Assembly: GCA_016793305.1 (NCBI GenBank)
Contig: JAEUHU010000284.1
Coordinates: forward strand, 1 to 7,749
Reading direction: 5' to 3'
DNA: 7,749 nucleotides
Origin: Planctomycetota bacterium
GTDB taxonomy: Bacteria > Planctomycetota > UBA1135 > UBA2386
How positions within the stretch are numbered: position 1 is the first letter of the stretch; every line of letters begins with the position of its first letter. Positions 1 through 5,254 of the stretch are shown in pieces. The notes beneath the pieces are model-generated. The model ran no database searches. It had not been told where the DNA came from and was given only the letters and a program-made list of their open reading frames with translations. Position numbers and translations under genes: made by a program.

Positions 1-695
1 CGCTGCACGGCGATGCCGCACTGCAGGTCGAAACCGCCGCCCTGGACGGTGCCGCGCACCATCGCTTCGAAGCCGCCGTGCTTCGGGAACCAGAACACCG
101 ACTGGTGGGTGTAGCCCTCGGTGTCGATGCCGATCGCCGACTTGACGATGTCCTCGATCGGCGCCTCCGGCACGCGCCCGGCGACCCAGTCGCTCGCCAT
201 GCGCTGCAGGTCGCACTTCCAGATCTTCTGGTTGTACGGAACCATGAAGTGGTCGGCGAAGCCGCGGCCCATGCGCCACTGGACCCAGTCGCCGAAGTTC
301 TCGGGGCAGGGGGCGCCTGCCTTGCGGACGGCGTAGGCCTCGATGTAGCCCGAGAGGCAGTCGACGATCGCCTCCTTGGTCAGGTGGCCGACGCCGTTCT
401 CGAACGGATACGGCACCCAGCGGTCGTGCCAGCGGATCCTGGTGTTGCGCACCGTGCGCACGGTGCCGGCTTCGCCACCACAGCGCTCGAGCTGCCAGTC
501 GAGCACCGGCTTGTCCTTGCTGAACAGGATGTGGCCACCGGCCTCGTCGAAGGTGAACTCGCCGTAGCGGCGGCTCTTGCACAGCCCGCCGGCGCGTTCC
601 CCCTTCTCGAGCACGGTGACGCGGTGGCCGTCGCCGGCCAGCATGCGAGCCAGGGCGACACCGGAGATGCCGCCGCCGAGGATGGCGATCTTCAC
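1..695 (-). CDS. FAD-dependent oxidoreductase, UDP-galactopyranose mutase / protoporphyrinogen oxidase-like (N-terminal part, runs off the window)
   Basis: This is the first 231 residues of a flavoprotein read on the minus strand. The start is GTG at 695-693, followed by KIAILGGGISGVALARML, a Rossmann dinucleotide-binding motif (GGGISG, residues 7-12) with the ribose-binding acidic residue E30 in VLEKGERAGGLC. The stretch FDEAGGHILFSKD (49-61) and the segments YPFENGVGHLTKE (96-108), PYNQKIWKCDLQRM (154-167), DWVAGRVP (170-177), GIDTEGYTHQ (190-199) and FPKHGGFEAM (204-213) are typical of bacterial amine-oxidase-fold proteins annotated as UDP-galactopyranose mutase-like or protoporphyrinogen oxidase-like. 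By family knowledge, such proteins bind FAD and often lie in glycan or LPS loci. Family members usually exceed 400 residues, so about half is visible. A GGAG ribosome site sits 8 bases upstream of the GTG. The substrate cannot be decided: UGM, a desaturase or another NAD(P)-binding oxidase remain possible. Confidence 0.88.
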   Translation of the reverse strand, partial: MKIAILGGGISGVALARMLAGDGHRVTVLEKGERAGGLCKSRRYGEFTFDEAGGHILFSKDKPVLDWQLERCGGEAGTVRTVRNTRIRWHDRWVPYPFENGVGHLTKEAIVDCLSGYIEAYAVRKAGAPCPENFGDWVQWRMGRGFADHFMVPYNQKIWKCDLQRMASDWVAGRVPEAPIEDIVKSAIGIDTEGYTHQSVFWFPKHGGFEAMVRGTVQGGGFDLQCGIAVQ

Positions 696-769
696 GAACG
701 AGACTCCAGCAGCTGTCGGGACACGAGGCCTCGAACTCTATCCCGCGTGGCGCGACGTGCGAGCGCGCG
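696..769. promoter_or_regulatory. Divergent intergenic region between the flavoprotein and MFS genes
   Basis: The two genes are transcribed away from each other, so this region must hold at least the leftward promoter. On the minus strand, TAGAGT (740-735) is a weak -10-like hexamer about 40 bases upstream of the flavoprotein start. No good -35 is seen 17 bases further up. For the MFS gene a weak CATGAT at 827-832 lies inside the longest reading frame and would fit only if translation begins at GTG 845. No operator-like inverted repeat was recognised. Confidence 0.3.
704..707 (-). promoter_or_regulatory. Ribosome binding site of the flavoprotein gene
   Basis: The minus strand reads GGAG here, 8 bases before the GTG at 695. 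This supports the GTG start, which also places the Rossmann motif at the expected distance from the N-terminus. It is one of only two convincing Shine-Dalgarno sites in the window. Confidence 0.6.
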
Positions 770-2041
770 ATGGCCGCGCGCGGTCGATTCACGAACGCGA
801 TCGGCGACAGCGACGCGTCGCGCTTGCATGATCCTCGCCCCGCCGTGTCCGCGCCCACGCCAGCCCCTGGTCCTGCTCCCGACGTTGCCACCGGCCCTGC
901 GCCGCGGGAGACGACCGCCATCCTGGCCCTGGCGTCGGTCGCGTTCGCGCTGAACCTGAACACCAACGTGCTCGCAGCGCTGCTGCCGTTCGTGCGCGAG
1001 GCGCTCGGCCTCGTCGACTTCGACGGGCCTCGGCTGATCGCGGCAGCCGCGTTCGGTTCGGCGTTCGGTGCCTTGGCGTTCGGCTTCGTCGCTCGGTCGG
1101 TGGGCCGTCGCCGCACCTTGCTGGTGTCGTCCGCCGTGTTCGTGGTCACGAGCCTGTTGCACGCCGTGCCAGGCCCGTTCGGCTGGTTGCTCGTGCTGCG
1201 TGCTGTGTCGGGCGGCGCGGTCGGCCTCGCCTACGCCGCGGCGTCGGCGCTGTCGGCGGAGATCGTGCCCTACCAGCGGCGCGGGGCGGCGATGGGGCGC
1301 TTCAACGCCGGCATGTTCCTGGCGATCCCGGTCGGCATGCCGCTGTCGGTGCTGCTGGCGCGGCTCGGCTTCTGGCCGGGCATCTTCGTCGTCCAGGGGG
1401 TGGTCGCGGCCCTCGGCTGGTGGTGGGCGTATCGCACCGTGCCCGCGGGCGAACCCGACGCCGGAGCCATCGCCTTCGGGCGGGTGCTGAGCAATCGGGG
1501 TGCCCTCGGCGGGCTGCTCGCGACCGGCCTGCACGTCGGCTCGTTCTTCACGACGGTGCAGCTCGCGACCTCGTGGCTCGAGCAGAGTGGCTTGCTGGCG
1601 AAGCAGGACCAGATGCCGCTGTGGGTCGGCTTCGGCCTCGTCTCGGTGGTCGGCACCGCGTCGCTCGGTCGCCTCAGCGACGTGATCGGCAAGCGCAGCT
1701 TCGCGATGCTGACGTCGGCGGTGCTCGCCGCCGGCTTCTTCGGCATCGCCCGCGAAGTGCCGATCGCCGTCCTGGTCACCGTCGGTGCCGTGCTGGCTGC
1801 GGTCGCCGCGGCGCGCACCGGGCCGCTGCAGGCGCTGGTCTCGGGGCAGGTGCCGGCGCAAGACCTCGGCGTGCTGATGGGGCTGCGCGGCTTCGTGATG
1901 CAGGCCGGGGTCGGCGCGTTCGCCCTGACGGCGGCGCTGCCCGAACAGCGGGGTGGCTTCCTCGCCGTGCTGTGGTATGCGGCCGCCTGGCAAGCGGCGT
2001 CGTTCCTGGCGATCCGCCTGCTGGTGCGCGAGGGAACGTGA
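770..2041 (+). CDS. Major facilitator superfamily (MFS) transporter
   Basis: A 423-residue integral membrane protein with about 12 hydrophobic segments in two six-helix halves. These run from the first helix around ILALASVAFALNL (residues 51-63) to the last around AASFLAIRLL near the C-terminus. The loop between helices 2 and 3 carries GFVARSVGRR (105-114), a form of MFS motif A. The matching loop of the second half has GRLSDVIGKR (300-309). YQRRGAAMGR (168-177), after helix 4, resembles the loop 4-5 sequence of drug/proton antiporters. By family it is a proton-coupled inner-membrane exporter or importer. The substrate cannot be read from sequence. The start is uncertain: ATG 770 is the longest choice, but TTG 824 and GTG 845 are in frame, none has a good ribosome site, and the first 48 residues are Pro/Ala-rich and look unstructured. 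The 845 start would give 398 residues, closer to a normal MFS length. Confidence 0.88.
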   Translation: MAARGRFTNAIGDSDASRLHDPRPAVSAPTPAPGPAPDVATGPAPRETTAILALASVAFALNLNTNVLAALLPFVREALGLVDFDGPRLIAAAAFGSAFGALAFGFVARSVGRRRTLLVSSAVFVVTSLLHAVPGPFGWLLVLRAVSGGAVGLAYAAASALSAEIVPYQRRGAAMGRFNAGMFLAIPVGMPLSVLLARLGFWPGIFVVQGVVAALGWWWAYRTVPAGEPDAGAIAFGRVLSNRGALGGLLATGLHVGSFFTTVQLATSWLEQSGLLAKQDQMPLWVGFGLVSVVGTASLGRLSDVIGKRSFAMLTSAVLAAGFFGIAREVPIAVLVTVGAVLAAVAAARTGPLQALVSGQVPAQDLGVLMGLRGFVMQAGVGAFALTAALPEQRGGFLAVLWYAAAWQAASFLAIRLLVREGT

Positions 2042-2189
2042 GCCGGTCCGCACACCGCCGGACGGGTTGCGCTTGGCGGCGCTTTGCATCGGCCCCTGTT
2101 CCAGAACCGAGCCAACCGCCACCATGAACACCGCATCCGTTCCGCACCGTCGCGCGATCGCTCCCTCCACGACCCGAGGTTTCTCGTCG
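2042..2189 (+). promoter_or_regulatory. Gap between MFS gene and PDZ lipoprotein gene, likely operon promoter region
   Basis: This 148-base gap precedes the four-gene run. It contains TTGCAT at 2084-2089, a hexamer that also occurs near the MFS start and, as TTGCGT, before the peptidase gene. No convincing -35/-10 pair or terminator hairpin with a T-tract was found after the MFS stop. An in-frame ATG at 2124 lies here, but its codons to 2190 have more A/T at third positions than the gene body and no ribosome site precedes it. Confidence 0.3.
2176..2179 (+). promoter_or_regulatory. Ribosome binding site deciding the lipoprotein start
   Basis: GAGG lies 10 bases upstream of ATG 2190. Together with the signal peptide that begins exactly at this ATG, it favours 2190 over the in-frame ATG at 2124, which has no Shine-Dalgarno sequence. 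Confidence 0.5.
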
Positions 2190-3281
2190 ATGCGCCCACG
2201 TCCGATCGTCTGGCTCTGGCTGTGCTGTCTCGCCCTGTTGCCCGCCTGCCGCACCTACTATTCGGCCTATGCGGTTGGTGCCGACGAGACGACGTTGCTC
2301 GAACGGGAACGCGAAGGCCGCCGCGAGACGTTTCAGCTGGTCGGGCTGAACGGGGTCGGGCGGGCGGCGCTGCGCGTCGTCACCGAGCAGGATCGCGATC
2401 GTCCCTACCTCGGCATGAAGCTCGCCGAACTCGACAAGGCTTCGGCCGAGCGCCGCGGCGTGAAGCCCTACAGCGGCCTCTTGGTGCTCGAGGTCGTGCC
2501 CGGCAGCGCCGCCGGCGAAGCGGGCGTGCTCGCCGGCGACGTGCTGCTGGCGCTCGACGGCGTCGAGACGGTCTACCTCGAGCAGTTCCAGCGCCTGCAA
2601 GCGGGGCTCGTGGTCGACCGCCCGGTGATGGCCAGCCTGCTGCGCGGCCAGACCCCGCAGGGGGTTTCGATCCCGGTGCGCACCGTGCGCGAACGCGTGC
2701 GCGACAGCGCCGACATGCCGCTCGATCCGCCGACCGCGAGCGAACGGCGCTACGCCGGCGCCGAGCTGCGCGGCATTCCGGCCAGCTGGTGCGAGCGCAT
2801 CTTCGAGACAGAGCGGCAGGCGGTGGTGGTCACCAGCGTCGAGGTTGGTTCACCGGCCTGGCTCGCGGGCGTGCGGACCGGCGACGTGATCGACGAGGTC
2901 GACGGCCAGCCGGTGCCGACCGCTGCCGAGCTGAGCCGCAGGATCGCCGAGGTCGGTGCGCGCGGAGCGAGCATGACCTGGAAGCTGCGCACCGGTCCGG
3001 ATGCGCACCACGACGCGACCTTGGCGTTGCACGACTACAGCGGCGAGGCGCACGTCACGATCCCGATCCTGTTCGACCTCGAGAACGGTGTCTACGAGGA
3101 CCGGTGGAGCCTGGGCCTCGGACTGTTGCTCCACAACCGCAACCACTACGTCGCCGAGTCGAGGATGCGGGAACCACAGACCCGCAACGTGTTCCACGCG
3201 CTGCTCGGCCTGCTGCGCGTCGAGACGAGGCCCGACGAGACGGAAGTGCGCCTGCTGTGGCTGATCCGCTTCGACACGTGA
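2190..3281 (+). CDS. Lipoprotein with two PDZ domains and an unassigned C-terminal domain
   Basis: The protein has 363 residues from ATG 2190. The N-terminus MRPRPIVWLWLCCLALLPAC is a lipoprotein signal: Arg residues, a hydrophobic core, and a lipobox LPAC with the lipidated Cys at 20. PDZ domain 1 spans about 72-150, with YLGMKL, then GLLVLEVVPGSAAGEAGVLAGDVLLALDG cut by the usual carboxylate-binding and GD turns. PDZ domain 2 spans about 190-278, with VTSVEVGSPAWLAGVRTGD and VIDEVDGQPV. No protease domain is present, so it is not a DegP/HtrA or Ctp enzyme. PDZ domains usually bind C-terminal peptides or act as scaffolds. The last 80 residues (284-363) are rich in aromatic and hydrophobic residues, end in VRLLWLIRFDT, and match no domain I can name. 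It is probably the first gene of the four-gene run, with DUF2752 starting one base after its stop. A periplasmic scaffold or adaptor role is inference. Confidence 0.82.
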   Translation: MRPRPIVWLWLCCLALLPACRTYYSAYAVGADETTLLEREREGRRETFQLVGLNGVGRAALRVVTEQDRDRPYLGMKLAELDKASAERRGVKPYSGLLVLEVVPGSAAGEAGVLAGDVLLALDGVETVYLEQFQRLQAGLVVDRPVMASLLRGQTPQGVSIPVRTVRERVRDSADMPLDPPTASERRYAGAELRGIPASWCERIFETERQAVVVTSVEVGSPAWLAGVRTGDVIDEVDGQPVPTAAELSRRIAEVGARGASMTWKLRTGPDAHHDATLALHDYSGEAHVTIPILFDLENGVYEDRWSLGLGLLLHNRNHYVAESRMREPQTRNVFHALLGLLRVETRPDETEVRLLWLIRFDT

Positions 3282-3282
3282 G

Positions 3283-3765
3283 GTGCCCTTGCCCGAACTC
3301 GTGAACGGCCGGGCGCCGTGGACGGTGCCCCTGCAGGACGGTCCGGTGCGTGCCTCTGTCGATCGCACGATCGCACTGGTCGTCGCCGCCACCGCCTCGG
3401 TGTGCTTCGGGGCGTTGGTGCGCATCACGCCCGATGCGCGCGGCCATGGCACGCACGAGCAACTCGGCATGGACGTCTGTGGTTGGCCGCTGCAGTACGG
3501 TATCCCGTGCCCGACCTGCGGCTGCACGACCGCAGCCTGCCAGCTGGTGCACGGAAAGGTTCTCGACGCGTTCGTCACGCAACCGTTCGGTGCGGCGGTC
3601 GCGGCGTTCGGCCTGTTGCTCGGCGTGCACGCCACGCTGTGCCTGCTGCGCCGCCGTTCGTTCGTCGACATCCTGGTGCGCTTGCCGTTCTGGCGGCTCG
3701 TCGGGGGTGGCGCCTCGCTGTTGCTGCTCGCCTGGGGCTACAAGTACCTGACCTGGACGAACTGA
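3283..3765 (+). CDS. DUF2752 family small membrane protein
   Basis: A 160-residue membrane protein with the DUF2752 hallmark: GIPCPTCGCTTA (73-84) followed by LVHGKVLDAF (88-97) and QPFGAAVA (100-107), the pattern known as CPxCGxTRA...G....A...NP.G. Hydrophobic segments lie near 29-47, 102-123 and 137-155. The function of the family is unknown. Here the Thr-Arg-Ala of the motif is Thr-Thr-Ala, and five cysteines (66, 76, 79, 81, 86) cluster on one side of a membrane segment, which may bind metal or form disulphides (inference). The assumed start is GTG 3283, one base after the TGA of the lipoprotein gene. TTG 3289, preceded by GAGG five bases upstream, and GTG 3301 are in-frame alternatives that lose only a few residues. 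The position implies translational coupling within an operon. Confidence 0.85.
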   Translation: MPLPELVNGRAPWTVPLQDGPVRASVDRTIALVVAATASVCFGALVRITPDARGHGTHEQLGMDVCGWPLQYGIPCPTCGCTTAACQLVHGKVLDAFVTQPFGAAVAAFGLLLGVHATLCLLRRRSFVDILVRLPFWRLVGGGASLLLLAWGYKYLTWTN

Positions 3766-3766
3766 C

Positions 3767-4402
3767 GTGGACCTCGTGAACCCACCCGGCGCTGTCTGGA
3801 CGCTCGTGCGGCAAGACGAGCAACCTGTGATGCCGTGGGCGAACGGCGGCGGCAGCACGCGCCAGGTGGCGATCGAGCCGCCCGACGGTTCGCTCGCCGC
3901 CGGGTTCACGTGGCGCGTCAGCTGTGCCCGCGTCGACAGCGACGGTCCGTTCTCGCACCTGCCCGGGGTCGACCGCTCGCTGTGGCTGCGGCGCGGCGCC
4001 GGCGTGCGCCTCGCCATGCCGCATGGCGAGGTCGTGCTGGCGGTGCCGTTCGCGCGGTACGACTTCGCCGGCGAACTCGCGGTGCATTGCACGCGGCTCG
4101 ACGGCGTCTGCGAGGACGTCAACGTGATGACGAACCGGGCGCGCTGCCGCAGCGAGGCCCGGATCGCCGCCGTGCACGCCGGCAGTGTGGTGGTCGTGCC
4201 CGCCGCCCCGCAGTGGCTCGTGCTGGTGCTCGATGGCATCGTCAGCGTGCCGACCGCCGATCCGTCGGCGCCGCCGATCGCGCTCGCGAACGGCGCGGCG
4301 CTGCGTGGCCGCGGGCTCGTCCCGCACCTGGTCGCGCGCACGCACGCAAGCGTCTTGGTCGCCGGCTTCCGGCCGGTCGGAGAGCACGCATGCTCGGCCT
4401 GA
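3767..4402 (+). CDS. HutD/Ves family protein (bicupin-like)
   Basis: The 211-residue product matches the HutD family. It shows MPWANGGGSTRQVAIEP (22-38, family pattern PWxNGGGxTRE), FTWRVSCARVDSDGPFSHLP (47-66, family pattern WRxSxAxVxxDGPFSxFPG), DRSLWLRRGAGVRL (69-82), and YDFAGE (98-103) then DVNVMTNR (117-124, usual DFNVMxRR). Known members are small cytosolic beta-barrel proteins found with histidine-utilisation genes or alone (Ves in E. coli). Their exact biochemical role is unsettled, and a regulatory or ligand-binding role has been proposed. No hut enzyme or HutC regulator is nearby, so the link to histidine is not supported here. The start GTG 3767 comes one base after the DUF2752 stop, and its end overlaps the next gene by 13 bases. 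Length is close to the family's usual size of about 190 residues, so it appears intact. Confidence 0.9.
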   Translation: MDLVNPPGAVWTLVRQDEQPVMPWANGGGSTRQVAIEPPDGSLAAGFTWRVSCARVDSDGPFSHLPGVDRSLWLRRGAGVRLAMPHGEVVLAVPFARYDFAGELAVHCTRLDGVCEDVNVMTNRARCRSEARIAAVHAGSVVVVPAAPQWLVLVLDGIVSVPTADPSAPPIALANGAALRGRGLVPHLVARTHASVLVAGFRPVGEHACSA

Positions 4403-5124
4403 TCCTGGCGTTGCTCGCGACCGGCTTCGTACTGGTCTACGGCCTGTACGCGTGGGAACGCATCGTGCAACGCCGGCGCGCGAGCGAGCCCGACTCTTCG
4501 TGGGGCGTAACTGCGCGGGCGCGTGCCGCCCGCCCCGCGACCGAGGCCGACGCGCCGTGCGCGTTCGGCCGTTCGTCTTGTTGGCTCGTGGTGCCGGCGA
4601 ACCGCACCGAGGACGTCGTGCGGGCCCTGGCCCTGCGCACGGTGTTGCCCGCCAACTGGCAGGCCGGCCTCGCCGAGGCCGAACAGGGCGGGGTGTTCGT
4701 GTCGCCGCCGGTGCACGGCCGCGTGTTCGTGGTCGGCCGCGCGCTGCTCGGCGCTGCGGCGCCCGAGACGGCGCTGGCGGTGCGGCTCGCCCGGCTGTCG
4801 GAGCGCTTCGGGGTCGCCGCGTGGTTCTGCGCCGATCCGGGCCGCGACGTTTTCGGCTGGGCGCTGGCCGAACGCGGCACCCTGCAACGCGGCTACGCAT
4901 GGCAGGAACCGGGTGGCACCGCGTGGTGGCACGGTGAGGTGACCGCGCCCGAACAGGAGCTCGGCTGCTTCGTCGACGATCCGCGCGACCGTTCCGACGA
5001 CGACGAGAAGTGGTGGCCCGACCGCGCCGTCGTGCATGCGTTGGCGGCGGCGTGGAGCGTCGACCCGGATCGCCTGGGCGAGGGCCAGCCCGTGGCCGGC
5101 CTCGGCGCGGTCGGCCGGCTCTGA
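4390..5124 (+). CDS. Membrane-anchored protein of unknown function
   Basis: I cannot assign this 244-residue protein to a named family. It begins with one hydrophobic helix (residues 2-22) followed by ERIVQRRR, which predicts an inner-membrane anchor with the rest in the cytoplasm by the positive-inside rule. Residues 31-60 look like a flexible Ala/Arg-rich linker. A globular domain follows (about 62-244), rich in Trp: WLVVP (65-69), LPANWQAGL (86-94), GGVFVSPPVHGRVFVVG (100-116), RLSERFG (135-141), then DVFGWALAERGTLQRGYAW (153-171). An acidic stretch DDPRDRSDDDE (196-206) precedes a final AAWSVDP (220-226). The regular strand-like spacing suggests a mixed alpha/beta or beta-sheet fold (inference). 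ATG 4390 overlaps the HutD stop by 13 bases, consistent with coupled translation and with being the last gene of the run. Coding potential is supported by strong third-position GC and a sensible start and stop. Confidence 0.78.
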   Translation: MLGLILALLATGFVLVYGLYAWERIVQRRRASEPDSSWGVTARARAARPATEADAPCAFGRSSCWLVVPANRTEDVVRALALRTVLPANWQAGLAEAEQGGVFVSPPVHGRVFVVGRALLGAAAPETALAVRLARLSERFGVAAWFCADPGRDVFGWALAERGTLQRGYAWQEPGGTAWWHGEVTAPEQELGCFVDDPRDRSDDDEKWWPDRAVVHALAAAWSVDPDRLGEGQPVAGLGAVGRL

Positions 5125-5254
5125 AGCTGCGGCGCCAGCGAGGTCTCGGCGGCTGCGGCCGCGCGCGACAAGCACATGACAACCTCGGCCCCCCGCGAAC
5201 GGCGGCCGCCCGCCGGCTCGTTGCGTAGGATCCGCCGCTCCGACGCCCTTCGCC
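5125..5254 (+). promoter_or_regulatory. Intergenic region with candidate promoter for the S9 peptidase
   Basis: This 130-base gap separates the four-gene run from the peptidase gene. TAGGAT (5226-5231) resembles a -10 box, preceded by TTGCG, and lies 23 bases before ATG 5255. No TTGACA-like -35 is seen at the expected distance. There is no Shine-Dalgarno sequence before the ATG. An imperfect hairpin (5134-5153, 7 of 9 pairs before loop constraints) follows the previous stop but lacks a T-tract. Confidence 0.35.

Noticed and set aside
78..953. Plus-strand open frame of 291 codons over the flavoprotein gene
   Set aside because: The minus strand there encodes a Rossmann-fold flavoprotein with a ribosome site. 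The plus-strand product has no motifs and crosses into the MFS gene.
2124..2189. Upstream ATG 2124 as the start of the PDZ lipoprotein
   Set aside because: It would bury the lipoprotein signal 22 residues inside the protein, it lacks a ribosome site, and its codons have weaker third-position GC than the gene body. It is kept only as an alternative.
692..2254. Minus-strand open frame of 520 codons opposite the MFS gene
   Set aside because: The product is a His/Arg/Glu/Gln-rich low-complexity translation, while the plus strand encodes a coherent 12-helix transporter with both MFS motif A copies.
5134..5153. Imperfect hairpin after the stop of the gene at 4390-5124, as a possible terminator
   Set aside because: The stem has two mismatches and too small a loop at full pairing, and no T-tract follows. 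It is not convincing as a rho-independent terminator.
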